From assembly GCA_013361595.1 (NCBI GenBank), contig JABFXT010000618.1, forward strand, positions 1-5,835: 5,835 bases of DNA, written 5' to 3'. Position numbers and translations under genes: made by a program. This document shows, piece by piece, positions 1 through 5,359 of the stretch. This DNA is from Nocardia sp. Lineage in GTDB: Bacteria; Actinomycetota; Actinomycetes; Mycobacteriales; Mycobacteriaceae. The notes under the pieces were generated by a model. It was not told where the DNA came from and made no database searches. It saw only the letters and a list, made by a program, of their open reading frames with translations. The first letter of the stretch is position 1. The number at the start of each line of letters is the position of its first letter.

Positions 1-1229
1 ACCTCCCAGCGGGGCGGCCGGACCGGCGTCGCCGCCGGTGCGCCGGTATGCCCGGTTCCGCCGGGGCCACCCCGTTCCCCGGAGTTCTCGTTTCCCGGGG
101 TGTCGTTTCCCGGGGTGTCGTCGCCGGGGGTGTCCACGCCACCGCCGGGACCGTCGGGGTCGTCGTCGGGATCACGCGAGCCGCCTTCGGGCGCCTCGTC
201 GCGGCCGGCCGGATCCGGCCGGTCCTCGGCGTGCTCGGCCGCGTCGCGCATCGCGTCGTCGAGCTGTTCGGGGGTGATCCCGGGTTCGTCGAACGGATCC
301 CGGCGCCGACGGTGCGGCAGGGCCAGTTCGGCAGCGATCCGTACGTCCTCGGCGGTGACGGCGCCGCGTCCACACCAGGCGGCATGCGCGGCGGCGGTGC
401 GGGCCACCACCAGATCCCCGCGCATACCGTCCACATCGAAGGAGGCGCACACCGCGGCGATCCGCCGCAATTCCACATCGTCGAGCACGACATCCGGGAG
501 CCGGTCGCGGGCGGTGAGAATGCGATCGGCGACCTCGGTGTCCGCGCCCGCGTAGGCGGCCGCGAAACCGTCGGGGTCGGCCTCGTCGTCCAGCCGGCGC
601 CGCACGACAGCCATCCGGACATCCACATCCCGGGACGCCGTCACATCGACGGTCAGTCCGAATCGGTCGAGCAGCTGGGGCCGCAGCTCGCCTTCCTCCG
701 GGTTCATGGTGCCGACCAGTACGAAGCGGGCGGGATGCGAATGCGAGATCCCGTCCCGTTCGATATGCACCCGGCCCATCGCGGCCGCGTCCAGCAGGAC
801 GTCCACCAGATGGTCGTGCAGCAGGTTCACCTCGTCCACGTACAGGACACCGTGGTGCGCGGCGGCCAGCAGCCCCGGCCGGAACGCCTGCTCGCCGTCG
901 CGCAGGACGCGTTCCAGATCGAGTGAGCCGACGACCCGGTCCTCGGTGGCGCCGACCGGCAGTTCCACCAGGCGCGCCGGACGGGCGCCGGATTCGTCCA
1001 CCACCGGCGGCAGCAGCCGCGCCAGCGCCCGGACCACCGTGGACTTGGCGGTCCCCTTCTCGCCGCGGACCAGTACCCCGCCGATCCCGGGGTGCACCGC
1101 GCACAGGATCAGCGCCAGCTGCAGTTGTTCCTGGCCGACCACCGCGGAGAACGGGAACCCGGCCTCACCACCGTCCGCGGCGGATGCGATCGGGCGGGAT
1201 GCGGGCCGGGCGGTTTCGGTGGAGGACAC
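1..1229 (-). CDS. Mg-chelatase-like AAA+ ATPase (ChlI/ChlD family), N-terminal part; runs off left edge
   Basis: The visible 409 codons encode an AAA+ ATPase of the magnesium/cobalt chelatase subunit I/D family, which uses ATP to drive metal insertion into a tetrapyrrole by a large partner subunit (ChlH or CobN). Walker A is GEKGTAKST (residues 56-64) and Walker B is [11 protein letters not shown] (127-137). The family hallmark [16 protein letters not shown] lies at 176-191. From about residue 334 the chain becomes an acidic Gly/Pro-rich linker, as in family members where a linker joins the AAA+ half to a C-terminal VWA (metal-binding) domain; that half would lie outside the window. The GTG at 1229 is the only sensible start, because an in-frame TAG stands at 1241-1239. 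There is no Shine-Dalgarno sequence, but a TANNNT box sits 6 bases upstream. From memory the M. tuberculosis equivalent is Rv2850c, next to cobO/cobB, so a cobalt-chelation role is inferred, not shown. Confidence 0.93.
   Translation of the reverse strand, partial: MSSTETARPASRPIASAADGGEAGFPFSAVVGQEQLQLALILCAVHPGIGGVLVRGEKGTAKSTVVRALARLLPPVVDESGARPARLVELPVGATEDRVVGSLDLERVLRDGEQAFRPGLLAAAHHGVLYVDEVNLLHDHLVDVLLDAAAMGRVHIERDGISHSHPARFVLVGTMNPEEGELRPQLLDRFGLTVDVTASRDVDVRMAVVRRRLDDEADPDGFAAAYAGADTEVADRILTARDRLPDVVLDDVELRRIAAVCASFDVDGMRGDLVVARTAAAHAAWCGRGAVTAEDVRIAAELALPHRRRRDPFDEPGITPEQLDDAMRDAAEHAEDRPDPAGRDEAPEGGSRDPDDDPDGPGGGVDTPGDDTPGNDTPGNENSGERGGPGGTGHTGAPAATPVRPPRWE
78..137 (-). repeat. 15-nt tandem repeat encoding four xDTPG-type pentapeptides in the chelatase linker
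   Basis: Four consecutive 15-base units encode [15 protein letters not shown] and the degenerate NENSG (residues 365-384 of the chelatase-like protein). The middle units are nearly identical at DNA level: gtttcccggggtgtc is repeated exactly at 90-104 and 105-119 on the plus strand. The unit is a multiple of three, so gain or loss of copies would change linker length without breaking the frame. It lies in the flexible acidic linker between the AAA+ domain and the expected VWA domain. Confidence 0.85.
205..222. repeat. 18-bp perfect palindrome inside the chelatase linker
   Basis: CCGGCCGGATCCGGCCGG reads identically on both strands and lies within the linker coding sequence. The segment encodes a Pro/Gly/Ala/Arg/Asp-rich stretch, so part of the symmetry may be a by-product of GC-rich codons. 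A related 14-bp palindrome, GGCCGGTACCGGCC, lies in the cobQ fragment at 5795-5808. No function is assigned. Confidence 0.6.
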
Positions 1230-1241
1230 GGCCCCACTCTA
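1229..1241 (-). promoter_or_regulatory. Putative leaderless promoter (-10 box) of the chelatase gene
   Basis: On the minus strand TAGAGT (1241-1236) fits the actinobacterial -10 consensus TANNNT. Exactly six bases separate it from the GTG at 1229, so transcription would start on or next to the first base of the start codon. No clear -35 is present, which is common for such promoters. The lack of a Shine-Dalgarno sequence and the in-frame stop formed by the first three bases of the box (TAG) agree with a leaderless mRNA. This is a pattern-based prediction. Confidence 0.55.
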
Positions 1242-1296
1242 AAACGTGCCCGCGGCCGGCCCGGTCCTCCCCTACCCGAGACGGGCCGCGGGCGCG
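1240..1296 (-). terminator. Putative intrinsic terminator behind the GNAT gene
   Basis: On the minus strand, four bases past the GNAT stop, GCCCGCGGCC (1293-1284) pairs perfectly with GGCCGCGGGC (1257-1248). One mismatch and two more pairs extend the base of the stem to 1296/1245. The loop is long, about 26 bases, and itself GC-rich. The stem is followed by ACGTTTTA, a short T-run at 1244-1241. The T-run is weak but sits in the expected place. Its last bases merge with the -10 box of the chelatase gene. Confidence 0.5.
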
Positions 1297-1299
1297 CGG

Positions 1300-1749
1300 T
1301 CAACCCCTGCGCATGGGTACGTGCGCGACACCGTCCTCGATGAACTCCGCACCGTCCACCTCGAACCCGTGCTTGGTGTAGAGATCGATGAGGTAGGTCT
1401 GCGCGTTGAGCCGGACGGTATGTGAACCGGTCTCCGCGAGGGCCGCCTGCAGGAGCCGGGTGGTGTAGCCGTGGCCGCGGGCCTCGACCGCGGTACACAA
1501 CCGGCCGATCCGGAAGGATTTCACGCCGTCGTCGTGCTCTTCGAGCAGTCGCAGGGTCGCGATGACCTCACCCTCGTCGTCGAGCCACAGATGCCGCGTC
1601 TCCGGCAACAGGTCCTGCCCGTCCAGTTCCGGATACGCGCACTTCTGCTCGACCACGAACACTTCGACACGCAGCTTCAGCAACTCGTACAGGGTGGCGT
1701 TATCGAGATCCTGCGCCCATGACCGGCGGAGTGCGACCGTTGACATCAT
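1300..1749 (-). CDS. GNAT-family N-acetyltransferase, ElaA-like
   Basis: This 149-residue protein is a complete cytoplasmic GNAT acetyltransferase of the ElaA group, which transfers acetyl from acetyl-CoA to an amino group; the substrate is unknown. The group signature is clear: LRVEVFVVEQKCAYPELDG (26-44) followed by ETRHLWL (50-56). Strand 4 and the acetyl-CoA loop lie around RIGRLCTAVEARGHGYTTRLL (80-100). The pyrophosphate-binding motif reads R91-G-H-G-Y-T, with Thr where Gly or Ala is usual. The C-terminus carries LYTKHGFEVDG, the typical last GNAT strand region. Two ATGs stand in tandem (1749 and 1746); AAGG at 1757-1754 is 4 bases from the first and 7 from the second, so the real start may be 1746 (148 residues). 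From memory it corresponds to M. tuberculosis Rv2851c, also between mqo and the chelatase. Its stop is 70 bases before the chelatase start. Confidence 0.93.
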   Translation of the reverse strand: MMSTVALRRSWAQDLDNATLYELLKLRVEVFVVEQKCAYPELDGQDLLPETRHLWLDDEGEVIATLRLLEEHDDGVKSFRIGRLCTAVEARGHGYTTRLLQAALAETGSHTVRLNAQTYLIDLYTKHGFEVDGAEFIEDGVAHVPMRRG

Positions 1750-1813
1750 CGCGCCTTGCTATCACACCTCGGCCCGATATGCACGTGAACGCCCGCGGAG
1801 CCCCGGTCCGAGA

Positions 1814-1830
1814 CAGTCGTGACACGACTG
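1814..1830. promoter_or_regulatory. 17-bp perfect dyad between mqo and the GNAT gene (operator or second hairpin)
   Basis: CAGTCGTG-A-CACGACTG has 8-bp arms that are exact reverse complements around one central base. It sits 65 bases upstream of the GNAT start and immediately distal to the mqo terminator hairpin, sharing one or two bases with it. As DNA it has the size and odd symmetry of a TetR/GntR-type operator. As RNA it would form a 7-bp stem with a 3-base loop, making a tandem terminator. The sequence does not decide between these. Confidence 0.5.
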
Positions 1831-1863
1831 CGGCCCGCGGGTTGCACCGTCCCGCGGGCCGCA
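1829..1863 (-). terminator. Strong hairpin 3' of mqo, probable terminator
   Basis: The arms 1829-1841 and 1851-1863 form a perfect 13-bp, almost all-GC stem (core GCGGCCCGCGGG) closing a 9-base loop. On the minus strand the stem begins 16 bases after the mqo stop codon. There is no T-run afterwards; the 17-bp dyad follows instead. T-less GC hairpins behind genes are common in actinomycetes and are usually read as terminators or 3'-end stabilisers. It probably separates mqo from the GNAT gene transcriptionally. Confidence 0.75.
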
Positions 1864-1879
1864 TCGTCGGACTATCGGA

Positions 1880-3397
1880 TCAGACGCCGGCACCGATCGC
1901 CGCGGACGCCTCGGAACGGTTGAGCTGCAATGCCTTACCGGTCCACTCCCACACCTCGGCGAACAGGCGCTGGTTCTCCGACAGTTTGACGCCCAGCGAG
2001 GGGACCATTTCCTTCAGCTTGGGTGTCCACTGCTCGTACTCGGCCGGGAAACAGCGCTCCAGCACATCGAGCATGGCCGTCACACAGGTCGACGCGCCCG
2101 GCGACGCGCCCAGCAGTCCGGCGATGGAACCGTCCTGCGCGGTGATGACCGCGGTACCCAGTTCGAGGACACCGCCGGCCCCCTTGCGCCGGATCACCTG
2201 GACCCGCTGCCCGGCGGTGATGAGTTCCCAGTCCCGGCCCTCGGCCCGCGGAATGAACTCCTCCATCGTGTACACCCGGCCGGACTGCGATTTCATCAGC
2301 TCGGTGACCAAGTATTTGACCAGGCTCAATTCGGTGACGCCGACGCCGAGCATCGGGACCAGGTTGCCGGGTTTGATCGATTTGAACAGGTCGGCGTTGC
2401 TGCCGTCCTTGAGGAACTTGGGGGTCCATCCGGCATACGGGCCGAAGAGCAGCCCGGGCTTGCCCTTGATCACGCGGGTGTCCAGATGCGGTACCGACAT
2501 GGGCGGCGCGCCGACCGCGGCCTTGCCGTACACCTTGGCCCCGTGCTGGTCGATCAGATCGGCGTTGGTACAGCGCAGGAACTGTCCCGAGACCGGGAAG
2601 CCCGCGAAACCGCGGATCTCCGGGATCCCCGCCTTCTGCAGCAGCGGCAGCGCCCCGCCACCAGCCCCGACGAAAACGAACTTGCTGATCAGCGTGCGGG
2701 TGCGGCCGGTACGGGTATTGCGCACCGTGACCTTCCAGCTGCCGTCCTTCTGCTTGGACAGATTACGGACCTCGACACCGAACCCGATCTCCCCGCCACT
2801 CGCGCCGATATAGGCGAGCAGTTCCTTGGTGAGCGATCCGAAATCGATATCGGTGCCGCCGTCGGACCAGTTGAGGGCGATCGGATCGGAGAAATCGCGG
2901 CCCCGGGCCATCAGCGGCAGCCGACGGGTGAACTCGTCGGGACTGTCGATGTACTCCATTCCCGCGAACAGCGGGTGCCGCGACAGCGCCTCGTACCGTT
3001 TGCGCAGATACTCCACATCGGCGGCGCCGTGCACGAAACTCACGTGCGGGATGGGGTTGATGAACCGCGAGGGGTCGCCGATGATGCCGTTCTCGGCCGC
3101 GTAGGCCCAGAACTGGCGCGACACCTGGAAACGCTCGTTGATATCGACGGCCTTGCCGATATCGACCGAACCGTCCGGCTTCTGCGGGCTGTAGTTCAGC
3201 TCACACAGTGCCGAATGTCCGGTACCGGCGTTGTTCCACGGATCGCTGCTCTCGGCCGCGGCGGCGTCCAGCCGCTCGAACACCGAGATCGACCAGTCCG
3301 GCTGCAGCTGACGCAGCAGCGCGCCGAGCGTGGCGCTCATGATGCCGGCACCGATGAGGACTACATCGGTCTTTTCAGTCTGGGCAGCGTTCGGCAC
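1880..3397 (-). CDS. mqo: Malate:quinone oxidoreductase
   Basis: Mqo (EC 1.1.5.4) is a peripheral membrane FAD enzyme that oxidises L-malate to oxaloacetate and passes the electrons to the quinone pool, joining the TCA cycle to respiration. The 505 residues are the normal full length. The N-terminal dinucleotide-binding site is [17 protein letters not shown] (12-28), with the strand-2 acidic residue at E41 in SVFERLD. The family signature [15 protein letters not shown] is at 55-69. The C-terminal hallmark [20 protein letters not shown] closes the FAD domain, and there are no frame breaks. The start is GTG at 3397; an AAGGAAG stretch about 10-12 bases upstream is a loose ribosome binding site, and no alternative upstream start is evident. 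It is transcribed divergently from the hydrolase gene, with a putative leader of more than 100 bases, and ends in a strong hairpin. It is the equivalent of M. tuberculosis Rv2852c in conserved neighbourhood. Confidence 0.98.
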   Translation of the reverse strand: MPNAAQTEKTDVVLIGAGIMSATLGALLRQLQPDWSISVFERLDAAAAESSDPWNNAGTGHSALCELNYSPQKPDGSVDIGKAVDINERFQVSRQFWAYAAENGIIGDPSRFINPIPHVSFVHGAADVEYLRKRYEALSRHPLFAGMEYIDSPDEFTRRLPLMARGRDFSDPIALNWSDGGTDIDFGSLTKELLAYIGASGGEIGFGVEVRNLSKQKDGSWKVTVRNTRTGRTRTLISKFVFVGAGGGALPLLQKAGIPEIRGFAGFPVSGQFLRCTNADLIDQHGAKVYGKAAVGAPPMSVPHLDTRVIKGKPGLLFGPYAGWTPKFLKDGSNADLFKSIKPGNLVPMLGVGVTELSLVKYLVTELMKSQSGRVYTMEEFIPRAEGRDWELITAGQRVQVIRRKGAGGVLELGTAVITAQDGSIAGLLGASPGASTCVTAMLDVLERCFPAEYEQWTPKLKEMVPSLGVKLSENQRLFAEVWEWTGKALQLNRSEASAAIGAGV

Positions 3398-3434
3398 GGG
3401 TGTTCGACTTCCTTGTCCTGATGCGCGGGGCGCA

Positions 3435-3515
3435 CATCCCTGGGATGCGGGCCCGCTGGGGCACGGGCGCGTTGTGCAGTTGTGTACGGGTCGCGGTGGT
3501 GAGCCCGCCGGGCTC
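3435..3515 (-). other. Cluster of small dyads in the presumed mqo 5' leader
   Basis: Three short inverted repeats lie in the stretch that would be the mqo leader. They are CATCCC-T-GGGATG (3435-3447), the perfect palindrome GCGGGCCCGC (3447-3456) and GAGCCC-GCC-GGGCTC (3501-3515). Each could fold locally in RNA. They do not match a riboswitch that I recognise, and the first could equally be a protein site. Seen directly as symmetry; function unknown. Confidence 0.4.
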
Positions 3516-3560
3516 GGCCGAAATGTAGGTTACCCGTCGTTCACTATTGCCAATTGTGCA
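3471..3560. repeat. Three TTGTGCA-like octamers upstream of mqo
   Basis: GTTGTGCA (3471-3478) is followed head-to-tail by GTTGTGTA (3479-3486), and ATTGTGCA recurs at 3553-3560, all on the plus strand. The first two flank the region expected to be transcribed as the mqo leader, while the third overlaps the candidate mqo -35 area. Repeats of this spacing can be regulator sites, but I do not recognise a known regulator for this motif. Confidence 0.35.
3522..3553 (-). promoter_or_regulatory. Candidate mqo promoter
   Basis: On the minus strand TTGGCA (3553-3548) resembles a -35 box. Two TANNNT boxes follow: TAACCT (3532-3527), 15 bases away, and TACATT (3527-3522), 20 bases away. Neither spacing is ideal, so the exact -10 is uncertain, but this is the most AT-rich part of the intergenic region. 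It would give mqo a leader of roughly 115-125 bases. Confidence 0.4.
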
Positions 3561-3658
3561 CCTCGACACGCACGGAATCCGCAGCCAGGGCGGCGATTGT
3601 GACGTAGATTCCTCCACCTCGTCACCTTCGGGTCTGCCGTTGCTACTCATCGGTCGCC

Positions 3659-3672
3659 TAGATTGGAGGCCG
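3659..3672 (+). promoter_or_regulatory. Putative leaderless promoter (-10 box) of the alpha/beta hydrolase gene
   Basis: TAGATT (3659-3664) matches TANNNT, and seven bases separate it from the GTG at 3672, which places the transcript start at or within a base or so of the start codon. The GGAGG at 3665-3669 looks like a Shine-Dalgarno sequence but is only two bases from the GTG, too close to work normally. It would lie in the promoter spacer, outside the message. No strong -35 is seen at 17 bases upstream. Prediction from pattern only. Confidence 0.55.
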
Positions 3673-4697
3673 TGACGAACGAATCCGCGGCCGGTACCAG
3701 CGCCCTCGGACGAGCTGCCGAATGGCAGCCGGATGTCCTCGGTGACGAGTACGAATTCCACACGCTGGAGCTCGGGCCCGATCCGGACGGCGAGGGCGAT
3801 ATCGTCGCGACCCTGGTCCGGCATCTGCCCGACGCCACGGCCACGGCCGACGCGGTGCTCTACGTCCACGGGTTCACCGACTATTTCTTCCAGCGGCACC
3901 TCGCCGAACACTTCACCGCCCGCGGGCACCGGTTCTATGCGCTGGACCTGCGCAAATGCGGTCGATCGCTGCAGCCCGGCCAAACTCCCCACTTCATCAG
4001 CGACCTGGCGCTCTACGATCGCGAGCTCGATGAGGCGCTGCGCGTGATCACCGCCGAGGCGTCGACGAAGGTGCTGGTGGTGGCCCATTCGACCGGCGGT
4101 CTGGTGACCTCGCTGTGGCTGGACCGGTTACAACGCGCGGGCGGAAGCGCGGCGGCCGGGATCAGCGGGCTGGTCCTGAACAGCCCGTGGTTCGATCTGC
4201 AGGGCCCGGCCTATGTGCGCACGGTCGGTACCCAGGTCATCAACACTGTCGGCCGGTTCCGGGCCAAGTCGGCGCTTCCGCTCGGCAAATCCAGCGCCTA
4301 CGGCGACAGCCTGCATCAGAGTATGAGCGGGGAATGGGACTACGACCTGGACTGGAAACCGCGGTACGGGTTCCCGGTCCGGGCCGGTTGGCTGCGGGCG
4401 ATCCGGCTGGGCCAGGCTCGGCTGCATCGCGGTCTGGACATCGGGGTGCCCGCGCTGCTCCTGCGGTCGAAACTCACCGAGTTCGCGCGGGAGTACGGGC
4501 CCACCGTGGACGTCGCGGACGCGGTACTCGATGTCGCGCAGATCCAGCGCTGGGCGGGTTGCCTGGGTGATCGCACCAATATCGTGCCGATCGACGGCGC
4601 CCGCCACGATGTGTTCCTGTCGGCCGAGGTGCCCCGCACCGAGGCGTTCCGGGAACTGGACAACTGGCTCGACTGGCTGGCGGGCCGACCGGCCTGA
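3672..4697 (+). CDS. Alpha/beta hydrolase (serine hydrolase, S33/hydrolase_4-like)
   Basis: This 341-residue protein is an alpha/beta-fold serine hydrolase, probably an esterase or lipase-like enzyme of unknown substrate. The oxyanion-hole strand is VLYVHGFTDYF (62-72). The nucleophile elbow is VVAHSTGG (136-143) with Ser140, and the base is His312 in DGARHDVF. The acid is probably one of D280, D283 or D287 in VDVADAVLDV. I see no signal peptide or membrane segment, so it is probably cytoplasmic. A frame opening at TTG 3663 exists, but GTG 3672 fits the -10 box better. It contains one TTA leucine codon (4128-4130), the only one I saw in the coding sequence here. From memory it corresponds to M. 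tuberculosis Rv2854, on the other side of mqo. It converges on the next gene with one base between the stops. Confidence 0.9.
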   Translation: MTNESAAGTSALGRAAEWQPDVLGDEYEFHTLELGPDPDGEGDIVATLVRHLPDATATADAVLYVHGFTDYFFQRHLAEHFTARGHRFYALDLRKCGRSLQPGQTPHFISDLALYDRELDEALRVITAEASTKVLVVAHSTGGLVTSLWLDRLQRAGGSAAAGISGLVLNSPWFDLQGPAYVRTVGTQVINTVGRFRAKSALPLGKSSAYGDSLHQSMSGEWDYDLDWKPRYGFPVRAGWLRAIRLGQARLHRGLDIGVPALLLRSKLTEFAREYGPTVDVADAVLDVAQIQRWAGCLGDRTNIVPIDGARHDVFLSAEVPRTEAFRELDNWLDWLAGRPA

Positions 4698-4698
4698 T

Positions 4699-5262
4699 TC
4701 ACCACATACTGGTACGCAGCACGATCTCGGTCGCGAACTGCTGATCGGCCTCGGCGGCGACATTGTCGACGTCGACACCGACCACCCGGAATTCGCCGTA
4801 GACGTGCCGCCCGGAGTTGTCGGCGACCGGACGGGGCAGCTGTTTGGTCACCAGCACGGTGGTGGGCAGTTCGACCGCCGGACATCCGGGATCGAGTATC
4901 TGTCCGGCACCGTCGGGCACCGCCGGATGCCCGCGATCGGCGACGACCAGGCTGACGAACCGGCCGAAACCCTTCGCACACACCTCCCACGCCACGGTGG
5001 CACCGGCACCTCGCCCGGCGACATTGGCCCAGGGCACGCCGATCTCGTCGAGGGCCGCGTACACACCGGTGGTGTCGAGCCCGTCGGCTGTTTCGAACAC
5101 GATGGTCCGCAGATCGGAACTGTGCAGACGTGCGCAGACCCGGTCGTAGACGTCCGGTGGGTCACCGGAATCGGGTAGCAGAAGCACGCTGTGCTGGGTT
5201 ACCGGCCCGTCCACCCGCACCGTCCAGTCCCGGTCACCGACCGCGATGCGCCGAGATTCCAT
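4699..5262 (-). CDS. Small alpha/beta-hydrolase-fold protein, probably catalytically dead
   Basis: I do not recognise a named family for this 187-residue protein, but its layout is that of a short alpha/beta hydrolase. The parts are a first strand SVLLLPDSGDPPDVYDRV (25-42), strand RTIVFE (52-57), and an elbow NVAGRGAGATVAWEV (80-94) followed by SLVVAD. A late strand, TTVLVT (134-139), precedes the C-terminal FRVVGVDVDNVAAEADQQF (158-176). Gly85 sits where the nucleophilic Ser of GxSxG belongs, and Asp166 where the catalytic His of a GHNV-like motif would be. The usual lid between strands 6 and 7 is reduced to about 25 residues. It therefore looks like a pseudo-enzyme with a binding or scaffolding role (inference). 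The ATG at 5262 is preferred; an upstream GTG at 5400 would add an Arg-rich stretch overlapping cobQ. It has no clear Shine-Dalgarno sequence. Confidence 0.8.
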   Translation of the reverse strand: MESRRIAVGDRDWTVRVDGPVTQHSVLLLPDSGDPPDVYDRVCARLHSSDLRTIVFETADGLDTTGVYAALDEIGVPWANVAGRGAGATVAWEVCAKGFGRFVSLVVADRGHPAVPDGAGQILDPGCPAVELPTTVLVTKQLPRPVADNSGRHVYGEFRVVGVDVDNVAAEADQQFATEIVLRTSMW

Positions 5263-5276
5263 GCCGGTTGACGCTA
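5263..5276 (-). promoter_or_regulatory. Putative -10 box of the small hydrolase-fold gene
   Basis: On the minus strand TAGCGT (5276-5271) fits TANNNT and lies eight bases before the ATG at 5262. This implies a message starting at, or one or two bases before, the start codon. No ribosome binding site is visible in the spacer, which supports a leaderless or near-leaderless start at 5262 and not the longer frame from 5400. The rest of the 97-base gap to cobQ (5277-5359) shows only weak GC dyads and no clear terminator. Confidence 0.45.
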
Positions 5277-5359
5277 CACCGCCCGCCCGGGCACGGGGTG
5301 CGTCCGGGTCGGACAGCGCAGAGATCGTGACACGGCGCCGGGGGCGGCGACCGTCCCGC

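Larger units (their letters stand above)
3398..3671. other. Divergent intergenic region between mqo and the hydrolase gene
   Basis: No convincing gene lies here; open frames crossing it are antisense extensions with atypical residues. Its centre is less GC-rich than the flanking genes (about 3520-3565), as expected of a promoter. It contains a candidate mqo promoter, three TTGTGCA-like octamers, small dyads in the mqo leader and the hydrolase -10 box, listed separately. It also holds a spaced inverted repeat, GTGACG (3599-3604) with CGTCAC (3620-3625), enclosing a second TAGATT at 3605-3610; that repeat could be chance. Confidence 0.7.

Noticed and set aside
48..926. 292-residue open frame on the plus strand across the chelatase gene
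   Set aside because: It is antisense to a clear AAA+ coding region with intact Walker motifs. Its translation resembles no domain, and long antisense frames are expected at this GC content.
172..1104. 310-residue minus-strand frame starting at GTG 1104
   Set aside because: It is a shifted frame of the chelatase gene with Arg/Gly/Pro-rich, low-complexity translation. The true frame from 1229 carries the catalytic motifs.
1740..1745. Perfect TTGACA (-35 consensus) on the plus strand
   Set aside because: It overlaps the GNAT start codons (complement of ATG TCA ACG). There is no -10 box at 16-18 bases and no plus-strand gene downstream.
1719..2813. 364-residue plus-strand frame opposite mqo
   Set aside because: It is a Ser/Pro/Arg-rich antisense shadow of a complete, well-conserved mqo.
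3375..4088. 237-residue minus-strand frame across the divergent intergenic region and the hydrolase
   Set aside because: It is antisense to the hydrolase with its Ser-His motifs, crosses the promoter region and overlaps the mqo start.
4531..5178. 215-residue plus-strand frame spanning the convergent junction
   Set aside because: It runs out of frame through the hydrolase end and antisense through the next gene, both of which have recognisable fold motifs. A read-through fusion is not supported.
5263..5359. Possible cobQ terminator
   Set aside because: Only short 5-6 bp GC dyads (such as CGCCG-CCCC-CGGCG) and no T-run, too weak to call at this GC content.
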